Shown in pieces: positions 17,057-28,054 of a stretch of DNA of 64,000 bases. The notes beneath the pieces were generated by a model. That model had not been told where the DNA came from. It saw only the letters and a program-made list of their open reading frames with translations, and searched no databases. The position numbers and the translations under genes are program-made. Each line of letters opens with the position of its first letter. Positions within the stretch are counted from its first letter, which is position 1. Source of the DNA: Roseicyclus sp. (GTDB lineage Bacteria > Pseudomonadota > Alphaproteobacteria > Rhodobacterales > Rhodobacteraceae); the NCBI GenBank assembly GCA_018401965.1, contig JAGYJU010000002.1, forward strand, positions 1 through 64,000, given 5' to 3'.

Positions 17057-17660
17057 GATGCCACCCGCGCGCGGTGTTGATCCTCGGTCAGGTGGAACCC
17101 GGGCGCGATGAAGGTTTCGGCCCGCAGGATCCAGCCCCCCTTGCCGCCATCGCGCCGCGTGGCGAATTTGCGGCTGGCCGGGCGGCGGTCGCCGATCGCG
17201 TAATAGTAATTGCGCCGCGCGCAATCCCGTAGGCATCGACCAGGTGATCGGGCGCTTGCGCCAAGGCCCGATGCGCCGCCCGCGCGGTCAGCGGCCCGAT
17301 CACCCCATCAACGGCAAGATCGAACCCCATGTCGCGCAACAGGCGCTGCAAGATCCGCACCGCGTTCGATCCGGCATTCACATACATGTCGAAGACGCTG
17401 GCCTGCAGCGGCCCCGGCAACATCGCGATCCTTGGCCGTCGAAAATAATGGTCCACGAAGATATCGGCCGCCTGGTCGGGCGTCAGCCGGCGCAGATCGC
17501 CAAGATCCACATCCCCATCCGCGTTCAGGTCCAACCCGAGCGCCCGAAGGGTCCGGATCGTCACGCCGTAATTCGTCGGCCCGCCCGGATCATCCGGGTC
17601 ATCCACATAGCCCCCTTCGCGCGCCACGATGTCATCTGCGATGGATCGAACCGACAGCAT
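17047..17660 (-). CDS. GH108-type N-acetylmuramidase (frameshifted)
   Basis: A peptidoglycan-cleaving endolysin-like protein of about 200 residues. The start at 17660 is followed by Arg-Glu-Gly-Gly-Tyr with catalytic Glu15, then Asp-Asp-Pro-Gly-Gly-Pro-Thr-Asn-Tyr-Gly-Val-Thr, the GH108 hallmark. The C-terminal half (Leu-Arg-Asp-Met-Gly-Phe ... Asp-Gly-Val-Ile-Gly-Pro-Leu-Thr) is the peptidoglycan-binding part. The reading frame breaks in a CG-repeat near 17213-17224. Past it, another frame continues with Asn-Tyr-Tyr-Tyr-Ala-Ile-Gly-Asp-Arg-Arg-Pro-Ala-Ser-Arg and ends at 17047, which restores the normal family ending. Without the break the gene is complete and coupled to the holin. Confidence 0.82.
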
Positions 17661-17737
17661 GGGTTTGCCCCTCCCTGCTCGGTTGATTCCTCTCAACCCT
17701 ACGCCCAAGCGGTAAACACCGGGTTAAGCGCGCGCCC

Positions 17738-17800
17738 CTTCTCCGTTTTCCAAATATCCCGGGGGGAACGGCCAAAGGCCGTGGGGGGCAGCGCCCCCCC
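17738..17800. repeat. Dispersed intergenic double-hairpin repeat (copy A)
   Basis: CTTCTCCGTTTTCCAAATA, then a CCCGGGGGG run, a CGGCC-AAA-GGCCG hairpin, and a GGGGGG/CCCCCC hairpin. It ends on the stop codon of the ferredoxin-oxidoreductase gene. Related copies are at 37107-37165 (same orientation) and 25951-26020 (reversed). Confidence 0.75.
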
Positions 17801-20800
17801 TATTCCGCCGCCTCGGCCATAGCGGCGTCGCCGCGTGCCAGCCGTGTCAGGATTTCGGCCCGCCGCGCGGCGGCCTTTGCGGCATTGGCCTCTTTCACCG
17901 GGCCGAACCCCCGGATCTGCAGCGGCAATTCCGCCAGCGCCACCAGCGCATCGGCATCGACCTGCCCCGCCTTGGGCAGCCACGCGGCCATGTCGGCCTC
18001 GTATTGCGCGATCAAGGCGCGTTCCATCCGCCGCTCGGCCGTGTGGCCAAAGGGGTTGAAGGGCGTGCCACGCAGCCCTTTCAGCCGCGCCAGAATCGGG
18101 TAGGCCCGCGCGATCCAGGGCCCGAAGTCGCGTTTGCGCGGCCGGCCCGCGCCATCACGCCCGGGCAAGAAGGGCGGCGCAAGATGATAGGTCAGGCGCA
18201 GGTCGCCGTCGAATTCGGCCCGCGCCTTGGCCTCGGTCTCCAGGTGCAGGCGCGCGACCTCGAATTCATCCTTGTAGGCCAAGAGCTTGTGATAACCTTT
18301 CGCCACCGCCTCCTGCAGGCGCGGGTCGGTCACGCCGTCGACCAAGCGGCGATAACGCCGCGCGAGCCGGGCGCCCTGGTAGCGGGTCAGGTGCTCGGCG
18401 CGATAGGCGATCTTTTCCGACAGCGACCGGGGTTTTTCCACCACCTCCGCCGCGATCAGGCGCGCCGCGGCTTCGGGGTTCAACACCGCCCAACGGCCCA
18501 TGTCGAAGGCCTGCGCGTTGCGGTCGACAGCCGCCCCGTTCAGGGTGATGGCTTGCGATATCGCCCCCTGCGACAGCGGGATCAGCCCCATCTGCCAGGC
18601 CGCGCCAAACACCATCATGTTGGAAAAGATCGAATCGCCAAGCAGGATACGGGCCAGCTCCGTGGCATCGAACAGCGCCAGCCGATCTTGAAGTCTTGCC
18701 TTGAGAGCGATCGCCAAGTCATTGCCCGGAATTTGAAATTCCGTGTTGCGCGTGAATTCCCCGGTGATGATTTCATGCGCGTTCACCGCCGCCCCGGTCT
18801 GGCCCCCGCGCATCAAGCCAAGCGTCTTGGCCCCGCCCGTGACCACCAGGTCGCCGCCGATCACGGCATGGGCTTCGCCCAGGCCCACGCGGATCGCGGA
18901 AATATCCTCGGGCCGGTTGGCCAGGCGCAGGTGGATCCAGACCGCGCCGCCTTTCTGGGCCAGGCCGGCCATTTCGATCATGCCGACACCCTTGCCGTCG
19001 ATCTGCGCCGCCTGCGCCATGACCGCGCCGATGGTCACGACACCGGTGCCGCCCACCCCCGTCACCAGCACGTTATGGGTGCCGGAAATCGTCGGCAGAT
19101 CCGGCAAGGGCAGATCCGACAGATCCACCGCCGCCGTCGCCTGTTTGCGGATCTTTGCGCCCGACAAGGTCACGAAACTGGGGCAGAACCCGTTGACGCA
19201 GCTGAAATCCTTGTTGCACGACGATTGATCGATGGCGCGCTTTCGGCCCAGTTCCGTTTCGACGGGCACGATGGAGACGCAATTGGATTGCACCCCGCAA
19301 TCGCCGCAGCCCTCGCAGATATCGGTGTTGATGAAGACGCGCCGATCCGGGTCGGGAAAGGTGCCGCGCTTGCGGCGGCGGCGCTTTTCAGCGGCGCAGG
19401 TCTGCACGTAAATGAGGACCGACACGCCCTTGATGTCCTGAAACTTGGCCTGAACCGCCATCAATTCGTCGCGCGGGTGTTTTTCCAGCCCCGCGGGATA
19501 GGCCGACCAGTCGATGTCTTCCTTGGGGTCATGGACCAGCGCGATATGCTCCACGCCCATCGCCTGCACCTCGCGCGCGATGCGCGCCGGGTCCAGATCG
19601 CCGTCATTGTGCTGGCCGCCGGTCATGGCGACGGCATCGTTGAACAGGATCTTGTAGGTGATGTTGATCTTGGCCGCGACCGCCGCCCGGATCGCCTGGA
19701 TGCCGGAATGGTTGTAGGTGCCTTCGCCGATGTTCTGGAAGATATGGGGGCGGGTCGAAAACGGCGCCTCGCCGATCCAGTTCGCGCCTTCGCCGCCCAT
19801 ATGGGTGAAGGCCTCGGTGTTGCGGTCCATCCATTTGACCATGAAATGACACCCGATGCCTGCCCCACCCCGCGCCCCCTCGGGCAATTTGGTAGAGCTG
19901 TTGTGCGGGCAGCCGGAACAGAACCATGGCACGCGGCTGGCCAGGTCGGGGGTGTTGCCCGCGCGGGCCGCGTCTTCGATCCGGGCCAGGCTGGCGCGGA
20001 TCGCATCGGTGTCGCGCCCTTCCTCGATCAGGATGCGGCCCAATTTCAAAGCGATGTCGGATGGATCGAGCGCGAAATGCGACGGGAACAAGACCTCGCC
20101 GGTCGTCCTCTTCTTGTAGCCATAGACCCGGCGGCCGCGCCGGTCGTCAAAGATCGCTTCCTTGACCTGCACCTCGATCAGCTTGCGCTTTTCCTCGACC
20201 ACCACGATCAGATCAAGCCCTTCGGCCCAATCGGCAAAGCCCTTCATGTCAAGCGGCCAGGTCTGGCCGATCTTGTAGGTGGTCAGGCCAAGGCGCAGCG
20301 CCTCGGCGTCGTCGATGCCCAGCTGTGCCAGGGCCGACATCAGGTCGAGCCAGTTCTTGCCCGCCGCGACGAACCCGATCTTGGCTCCCGGCTTGCCATG
20401 CACGCGCTTATCCATGCCATTGGCATGGGCAAAGGCCTCGGCGGCAAAGCGCTTGTGTTCGACCAGCCGTTCTTCCTGTGGGATCCAGTGATCGCCAAGC
20501 CGGATGTTCAAACCGCCGTCGGGCATGGCGAATTCGGGGGTGACAAAGGCCATCCGGTCGGGCCTGCCATCGACAACGGCGGTGGCCTCGACCGTGTCCT
20601 TCATCGTCTTGAGCCCGACCCACACGCCCGCGAACCGGCTGAGCGCGTAGCCATACAGCCCGTAATCGAGAATCTCCTGCACACCGGCCGGGCTGATGAC
20701 CGGCATCATCGCATCGACCATCGCCCAATCGGATTGGTGGCAGACGGTGGAACTTTCGCCGGTGTGGTCGTCGCCCATGGCCATCAAGACGCCGCCGTGG

Positions 20801-21207
20801 CGCGAGGTGCCGGCCATGTTGACATGGCGCATCACATCGCCCGACCGGTCTACCCCCGGCCCCTTGCCATACCACAGGCCAAAGACGCCATCATGGGTGC
20901 CTTCGCCGCGCAATTCCGCCTGCTGGCTGCCCCAAAGTGCCGTCGCGGCCAGGTCTTCGTTCAACCCCGGCTGAAACAGGATATCGGCCGCCTGCAAATG
21001 CTTTTTCGCCCGCGCCATCTGGATGTCGACCGCGCCAAGCGGCGATCCGCGATAACCCGTGACCAGACCCGCCGTGCGCTAGCCCGCCGCGCGGTCGCGC
21101 GCCGCCTGCATCACCATCAGCCGCACCAGCGCCTGCGTGCCATTCAACAGGACCAGAGATTTTGTCAGATCGAAACGGTCGTCGAGCGAAACCTGCTGCA
21201 ACCCCAT
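17800..21207 (-). CDS. Indolepyruvate ferredoxin oxidoreductase, fused subunits (in-frame TAG)
   Basis: A long single-chain 2-oxoacid:ferredoxin oxidoreductase, about 1135 residues if read from the ATG at 21207. It oxidatively decarboxylates aryl (or branched) pyruvates to acyl-CoA with thiamine diphosphate and Fe-S clusters. Visible parts are an N-terminal Gly-Tyr-Arg-Gly-Ser-Pro-Leu-Gly, a TPP-domain Pro-Trp-Phe-Cys-Ser-Gly-Cys-Pro-His-Asn near residue 430, the ferredoxin-like Cys-Glu-Gly-Cys-Gly-Asp-Cys, and a C-terminal gamma domain starting Gly-Val-Gly-Gly-Thr-Gly. A TAG codon at 21081-21079 interrupts the otherwise continuous frame 42 codons after the start, so a naive call begins at 21018 and loses a conserved N-terminus. 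It is divergent from the LysR gene. Confidence 0.88.
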
Positions 21208-21255
21208 GGCGAGCCCTCCCGTGCATACCTTGGATGTCGTCCCTTGCCACAGCTT

Positions 21256-21274
21256 AGGTCATTAATGTTGACCT
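21256..21274. promoter_or_regulatory. Inverted repeat AGGTCA-N7-TGACCT
   Basis: Perfect 6-bp arms, 49-67 bp ahead of the oxidoreductase start and 117 bp ahead of the divergent LysR start. A candidate operator for the LysR protein or an Lrp-like factor. Inference from symmetry and position. Confidence 0.45.
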
Positions 21275-21390
21275 GTCGATGTTTTTGAGGCATCCCGAAG
21301 CACGGGGAAGAAACCTTTGGAAAAACATGATAACCCTCTTTGCAAGCGCTTTGGTCACGCCCTAGAAACCATCCAAACAGGAGCGACACG

Positions 21391-22305
21391 ATGGATTGGG
21401 ACAAGCTGCGGATCTTTCATGCGGTGGCCGATGCCGGCAGCCTGACACATGCGGGCGACACGTTGCACCTGTCGCAATCGGCGGTCAGCCGCCAGATCCG
21501 CGCCCTGGAAGACGGGTTGAACACCACGCTGTTCCACCGCCACGCGCGCGGCCTGATTCTGACCGAACAGGGCGAATTGCTGTTTGATGCGACCAAACAC
21601 ATGTCCAAGCGGCTGGATGCCGCCGCCGCCCGGATTCGCGACAGCGAGGAAGAGGTTTTCGGTGAATTGCGCGTCACCACGACCATCGGGTTCGGGTCGC
21701 TGTGGTTGGCCCCGCGCCTGCCCGCGCTGTACGAGAAATACCCCGATCTCAAGATCGACCTGATGCTGGAAGAACGACTGCTCGATCTGCCCATGCGCGA
21801 GGCCGATGTCGCGATCCGGATGAAGGAACCCAGCCAGGCCGATCTGATCCGTCGCCGCCTGATGACGATCAACATGCGGCTCTACGCGTCGCCCCGCTAT
21901 CTTCAAGGGCACGGGATGCCCGAAACGCTGGAAGATTTCGCCAGCCATCGCCTGATCAGCCAGAATGCCACCTCTGCACAGGTCAGCGCGGGCGCGATCC
22001 TGGTGCGGGAACTGATGGCCCATACCATCGGGTCACGATTGACGGTGAACAATTACTTTGGCGTCTTGCAGGCGGTGATCCATGACCTGGGCATCGGGGT
22101 TCTGCCCGATTACCTGACCCAGGATTTCCCCGAATTGGTGCGCGTACTGCCCGAGATCCAATCGGCAGAAGTGCCCGTTTTCCTCGCCTATCCCGAGGAA
22201 TTGCGCCAATCCAAGCGGGTCGAGGTGTTTCGCGATTTCGTCTCGGAAGAGGTGATCGCCTACCGCCGCCGCCAAAAGGAAAGCGACGCCAGCCCGGCCA
22301 TCTGA
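21391..22305 (+). CDS. LysR-family transcriptional regulator
   Basis: A 304-residue LTTR. The helix-turn-helix covers residues 2-60 with Leu-Ser-Gln-Ser-Ala-Val-Ser-Arg-Gln-Ile-Arg as the recognition helix, followed by the linker helix and a two-lobe effector domain (Thr-Thr-Thr-Ile-Gly-Phe-Gly-Ser start). The ATG at 21391 follows AGGAGCGAC, a good ribosome site. It is divergent from the indolepyruvate ferredoxin oxidoreductase with about 180 bp between starts, the classical LTTR arrangement, so control of that gene is likely. The co-inducer is unknown. The downstream gap carries a small-RNA candidate on the same strand. Confidence 0.92.
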   Translation: MDWDKLRIFHAVADAGSLTHAGDTLHLSQSAVSRQIRALEDGLNTTLFHRHARGLILTEQGELLFDATKHMSKRLDAAAARIRDSEEEVFGELRVTTTIGFGSLWLAPRLPALYEKYPDLKIDLMLEERLLDLPMREADVAIRMKEPSQADLIRRRLMTINMRLYASPRYLQGHGMPETLEDFASHRLISQNATSAQVSAGAILVRELMAHTIGSRLTVNNYFGVLQAVIHDLGIGVLPDYLTQDFPELVRVLPEIQSAEVPVFLAYPEELRQSKRVEVFRDFVSEEVIAYRRRQKESDASPAI

Positions 22306-22394
22306 CCCGTTTCCCTGCGCATTTTCTTCTGTCTTTGGCTGTGTGCTATGCGCCACAGACATAGCCGCTTTGCGGCGGTGCGGCGTGATTTGCC

Positions 22395-22423
22395 TTGATC
22401 CGACACGATGTGCTGATTAATTC
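22395..22423 (+). promoter_or_regulatory. Promoter of the small-RNA candidate
   Basis: TTGATC (22395-22400) and TAATTC (22418-22423) are spaced by exactly 17 bases. Transcription would begin about 22428-22431, right where the first RNA stem starts. No ORF lies between this promoter and the terminator. Confidence 0.5.
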
Positions 22424-22427
22424 GGCA

Positions 22428-22507
22428 GTAATGGGACGCCAAGCGAGAGATCGCTGTTCCATTACCTCCCTGTTGGACTTTGGCCGAGATTCGTCTCGGC
22501 CTTTTTT
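22428..22507 (+). ncRNA. Candidate trans-acting small RNA with anti-Shine-Dalgarno loop
   Basis: About 80 nt. Stem I pairs TAATGG (22429-22434) with CCATTA (22459-22464) and encloses an inner perfect hairpin AGCGA-GAGA-TCGCT (22442-22455), a GNRA-type tetraloop. A single-stranded stretch with CCTCCC (22465-22470) follows, complementary to GGGAGG-type ribosome sites. It ends in an 8-bp UUCG-capped terminator and six Us. Promoter, structure, exposed C-rich seed and Rho-independent end together are the layout of Hfq-dependent regulators. There is no start codon with a plausible short ORF. I do not recognise the RNA family. Confidence 0.65.
22482..22507 (+). terminator. Rho-independent terminator, UUCG loop
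   Basis: GGCCGAGA (22482-22489), loop TTCG, TCTCGGCC (22494-22501), then six Ts. One of the two clearest intrinsic terminators in the window, and separated from the LysR stop by 177 bp. Confidence 0.9.
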
Positions 22508-22542
22508 GGCTGATCCCCAGAACGCGCCAAAGGATACGGGTG

Positions 22543-23019
22543 ATGACTGTTTCCCATGTCGAAACAAACCCGCCTGATTTCAATGATTTCGCAGGGCTGC
22601 ACCGGCTATTGTTGACGGAATTCGCCTATATGGAGGGGCGTATCGATCCGCCATCCTCTTTGATGTCGCTGTCGCAAGACGACCTGCATGCCAAGGCAAT
22701 GGCCGAAGACCTGTTCATCTTGCGGGACAACGGGCATTTGACCGGTTGCCTGTTCGGGGCCGCGCGGCCCGATTGCTACTATATCGGCAAGCTGGCCGTC
22801 GCCGCATCGCAGCGCGGGCAAGGCCATGCGCGCGCCCTGATCGACGCTGCCGCAAGCCGTGCGAGACGCCTGTCTTTGCCCAGGCTTGAATTGCAATCGC
22901 GGGTGGAACTGGTCGAAAACCACGCGGCCTTTGCCCGCATGGGGTTCGTACAGACGGCGGCAACCGCCCATCCCGGCTATGACCGCGCGACATCTTTCAC
23001 GTTCGGGCGCGCGCTCTGA
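22543..23019 (+). CDS. GNAT-family N-acetyltransferase
   Basis: A 158-residue single GNAT domain. The acetyl-CoA loop is Arg-Gly-Gln-Gly-His-Ala (residues 91-96), preceded by the beta-strand Leu-Ala-Val-Ala. Asn in Val-Glu-Asn-His-Ala-Ala-Phe and the Gly-Phe strand are in the usual places. It transfers acetyl from acetyl-CoA to an unknown amine. The start at 22543 follows AGGATACGGG. It lies between the small-RNA terminator and purL, same strand. Confidence 0.88.
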   Translation: MTVSHVETNPPDFNDFAGLHRLLLTEFAYMEGRIDPPSSLMSLSQDDLHAKAMAEDLFILRDNGHLTGCLFGAARPDCYYIGKLAVAASQRGQGHARALIDAAASRARRLSLPRLELQSRVELVENHAAFARMGFVQTAATAHPGYDRATSFTFGRAL

Positions 23020-23034
23020 TCGGGTCTCAACCCC

Positions 23035-25245
<2,211 letters not shown>

Positions 25246-25319
25246 TCGACCCCGACGCGCCGCTTGCGGCGCGCGGGCGACCGGCCTACATTTCCGACAA
25301 AAGAAGTCGAGGATACCAG

Positions 25320-25568
25320 ATGCCGATCACCGCACGCGAAATCGAAGAGATGCTGAAGGCGGCCTTTCCCGCTGCCCAGATCAAGGTCGAGGGCGATGAC
25401 GGGGCCCATTTTGCCGCCCAGGTCATCGACGAAAGCTTTCGCGGGCTGAACCGCGTGCAACAGCAACGCGCGGTCTATGCCGCGCTCAAGGGCAAGATGG
25501 ATGGCAGCCACGGCGATCTGCACGCGCTTGCCCTGACCACCAAGGCCCCGGCCCAAGCCCAGGATTGA
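25320..25568 (+). CDS. BolA-family protein
   Basis: An 82-residue BolA-fold protein. The conserved core Phe-Arg-Gly-Leu-Asn-Arg-Val-Gln-Gln-Gln-Arg (about 40-50) with a following His-Ala-Leu strand is present. BolA-type proteins partner with monothiol glutaredoxins through a bridged [2Fe-2S] cluster. The Grx4-type gene 14 bp downstream makes this a functional pair for iron-sulfur handling. Confidence 0.92.
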   Translation: MPITAREIEEMLKAAFPAAQIKVEGDDGAHFAAQVIDESFRGLNRVQQQRAVYAALKGKMDGSHGDLHALALTTKAPAQAQD

Positions 25569-25582
25569 AAAGGAATTCCCAG

Positions 25583-25942
25583 ATGAGCGCCGAAGACACC
25601 ATTCGCAAGACCGTCACCGAGAACGACGTGGTCCTGTTCATGAAGGGCACGAAAATGATGCCGCAATGCGGGTTTTCCTCGCGCGTGGCGGGCGTGCTGA
25701 ATTACATGGGCGTCGAGTTTGCCGATGTGAACGTTCTGGCCGATGAAGAGATCCGCCAGGGCATCAAGGATTTTTCCGACTGGCCGACCATCCCGCAGCT
25801 TTACGTCAAGGGCGAGTTTGTCGGCGGCTGCGACATCATCACCGAAATGACCCTGTCGGGCGAGCTGGACACGCTGTTTGCCGAGAGTGGCATCAGCTTT
25901 GACAAGGATGCCGCCGAAAAGATCCGCGAAGCCAACGGTTAA
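25583..25942 (+). CDS. grxD: Monothiol glutaredoxin, Grx4 family
   Basis: A 119-residue cytoplasmic monothiol glutaredoxin. The Cys-Gly-Phe-Ser active motif (about 30-33, in Met-Pro-Gln-Cys-Gly-Phe-Ser) and the Trp-Pro-Thr-Ile-Pro-Gln-Leu and Gly-Gly-Cys-Asp glutathione-binding segments identify the CGFS class, which carries [2Fe-2S] clusters rather than reducing disulfides. Paired with bolA. Confidence 0.95.
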   Translation: MSAEDTIRKTVTENDVVLFMKGTKMMPQCGFSSRVAGVLNYMGVEFADVNVLADEEIRQGIKDFSDWPTIPQLYVKGEFVGGCDIITEMTLSGELDTLFAESGISFDKDAAEKIREANG

Positions 25943-25950
25943 GCGTGTTT

Positions 25951-26020
25951 CGCCCGCGATGCGGGCGACCCGCGGGGGCGCTGCCCCCGCACCCCCCGGG
26001 ATATTTGTGAAACGAAGAAG
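25951..26020. repeat. Dispersed intergenic double-hairpin repeat (copy B, reversed)
   Basis: CGCCCGC-GAT-GCGGGCG hairpin, then GCGGGGGC-GCT-GCCCCCGC, then the common end CCCCCCGGGATATTT followed by GTGAAACGAAGAAG. It lies between the convergent grxD and der genes. Its order is reversed relative to copies A and C, and the middle hairpin differs. Confidence 0.7.
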
Positions 26021-26043
26021 GCGCGCGGCGGTTTTGCCTGGCG

Positions 26044-27503
26044 TCAGCTTTTCTTGGTTTCGCCCTTGCGCACGTGTTTGGCCAGGCGCGAGGGGATCGA
26101 TTTCTTGCGATCCTTGAACGGATTCTGATCCGCCTGGCTGCGCATCCACAGCCGGATCGGCGTGCCGGGCATGTCGAAATCTTCCCGCAGCCCGTTGACG
26201 AGATAGCGGGAATAGCTTTCGGGCAGTTTCTCGGGGTGGGAACACATCACGACAAAGCCCGGCGGCCGGGTCTTGGCCTGGGTCATGTAGCGCAGCCGGA
26301 TGCGGCGGCCCGAGGGCGCGGGCGGCGGATGCGCCTCGGTCATCGCGGCCAGCCAGCGGTTGAGCTGCGCGGTGGTGATGCGGCGGTTCCAGACATCATG
26401 CGCCTTGAGGATGGCGGCCTGCAGCCGGTCCAGCCCCTTGCCGGTCTTGGCCGAGACCGTGATCAGGGGCGCCCCGCGCAATTGCGGCAAATGCAGCTCG
26501 AACGCCTCTTTCAGGGCCTTGAGCTTGTCCTGCTTTTCGTCCTCGAGATCCCATTTGTTGACCGCCACGACCACGGCGCGGCCTTCGCGTTCGGCCAGAT
26601 CCGCGATACGCAGATCCTGGGTTTCGAAGGGGATGGCCGCATCGAGCAGAACCACCACCACCTCGGCGAATTTCACCGCGCGCAAGCCGTCGGCGACCGA
26701 GAGCTTTTCGAGCTTTTCCTGGATCCGCGCCTTCTTGCGCATGCCGGCGGTGTCGAAGATCCGCATCGGCGTGCCGTCCCAGGTGAAGGGCACGGAAATC
26801 GCGTCGCGGGTGATCCCGGCCTCGGGGCCGGTCAGCAACCGGTCTTCGCCGATGATCTTGTTGATCAGCGTCGATTTGCCCGCGTTGGGCCGACCCACGA
26901 TGGCGATCTGCAAGGGGCGCGCCTGGGTGATCTTGCGGTCTTGCCCATCGTCATCGGCATCGACGTCAACGTCGGTTTCGCCTCTTCGATCACCTCGTCG
27001 GCATCGTCGCCTTCGATCAGCTGTTGCAGCACGACGGCCAGTTCGGCCATGCCTTCGCCATGTTCGGCCGACAGGCCGATCGGCTCGCCCAGGCCCAAGG
27101 TATAGGCCTCGTACATCCCCGCCTCGCCGGCGCGGCCTTCGGCCTTGTTGGCGGCGAGGATCACCGGCTTGCCCGAGCGGCGCAGGATATTGGCAAACAG
27201 GATGTCATTGGGCGTGATGCCCACCCGCGCATCGACCAGGAACAGCGTCGCATCCGCCATCAGGATTGCGCGTTCCGACAGGCGGCGCATCCGGCCCTGA
27301 AGGCTGTCATCGGTGGCGTCTTCCAGCCCGGCGGTGTCGATCACGGTAAAGCGCAGATCACCCAGCCGGGCCGCGCCTTCGCGCAGGTCGCGGGTGACCC
27401 CGGGTTGGTCATCGACCAGCGCCAGTTTCTTGCCCACCAGCCGGTTGAACAGCGTGGATTTGCCGACATTGGGGCGGCCGACGATGGCGAGGGTAAAACT
27501 CAT
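26044..27503 (-). CDS. der: Ribosome-assembly GTPase Der/EngA (frameshifted)
   Basis: Tandem-GTPase protein needed for 50S maturation, about 486 residues when repaired. The first G domain starts at residue 8 (Gly-Arg-Pro-Asn-Val-Gly-Lys-Ser-Thr) with Asp-Thr-Ala-Gly and Asn-Lys-Ala. The second G domain has [15 protein letters not shown] and Asn-Lys-Trp-Asp, followed by the KH-like C-terminal domain. The frame breaks in the acidic linker near 26969-26973, where one missing base separates Ala-Lys-Pro-Thr from Val-Asp-Val-Asp-Ala-Asp. Essential in most bacteria, so the break is probably not biological. Confidence 0.94.
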
Positions 27504-27557
27504 GGGATCAATTCCGGTATGGCGAAGGCCCGCCGATACCCCAAGCCCCGCCCATCA

Positions 27558-28004
27558 TCAAGCCCCGAGCATGCGCAAGGCCCGGTCGAGCGCTTGCAGA
27601 AAGGCGCTGCGGTCAGCCTTGGAAAACGGGCGCGGCCCGCCAAGCGCCTGCCCGTCCAACCCGCCGCGCAAATCGGCCAGCAGGTCGCGGGTGGCCAGTT
27701 TGGGGCCGATATTGGCGGCGCTCAGCGTCTCGCCGCGATGGGTCAAGACCATGGCACCGGCCTTGATCGCGCGATCCGCCAGCGGCAGATCGGCGGTGAT
27801 GACAAGGCAGCCTGGCCCGGCGCGTTCGGCGATCAGGTCATCGGCGGCGTCAAAGGCATCGCCCGCCATGGTCATGGAAATCAGCGGGTGATCGGGATGG
27901 CGCAGGTATTGGCCCGCGAACAGATGCACCGGCACCTTGTGGCGAAAGGCGACGGTGTAGATATCATCCTTGACCGGGCAGGCGTCTGCATCAACGAGGA
28001 TCAT
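27558..28004 (-). CDS. YaiI/YqxD family (DUF188) protein
   Basis: A 148-residue protein starting Met-Ile-Leu-Val-Asp-Ala-Asp-Ala-Cys-Pro-Val-Lys, the exact N-terminal signature of the UPF0178/DUF188 family, a PIN-like fold of unknown function. Val-Ile-Thr-Ala-Asp-Leu-Pro-Leu-Ala and the C-terminal Gly-Pro-Arg-Pro-Phe-Ser-Lys-Ala-Asp-Arg also match. The start codon lies inside a 19-bp direct repeat that makes a decoy AUG upstream. Downstream of the mutarotase-like gene, same strand. Confidence 0.9.
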   Translation of the reverse strand: MILVDADACPVKDDIYTVAFRHKVPVHLFAGQYLRHPDHPLISMTMAGDAFDAADDLIAERAGPGCLVITADLPLADRAIKAGAMVLTHRGETLSAANIGPKLATRDLLADLRGGLDGQALGGPRPFSKADRSAFLQALDRALRMLGA

Positions 28005-28039
28005 AACCGCCCCTTTGGGGCGAGGATCATAACCGCCCC
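27995..28039. repeat. 19-bp tandem duplication across the yaiI start
   Basis: Two exact copies of a 19-mer beginning CGAGGATCAT, at 27995-28013 and 28021-28039, period 26. On the minus strand each contains an ATG-ATC-CTC start. The upstream copy opens a nine-codon ORF whose TGA overlaps the real ATG. Confidence 0.85.
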
Positions 28040-28054
28040 CTGCCCCTAAAGACA

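Noticed and set aside
16496..17660. Remnant prophage
   Set aside because: Only holin and muramidase are present; no integrase, capsid, tail or att repeats around them.
21079..21081. TAG read as pyrrolysine or suppressed
   Set aside because: No pyl genes or context; the family has an ordinary residue here.
18004..21288. 1094-codon open frame antisense to the ferredoxin oxidoreductase
   Set aside because: High-GC third-position shadow of the real gene; no domain and Arg/Gly/His-rich composition.
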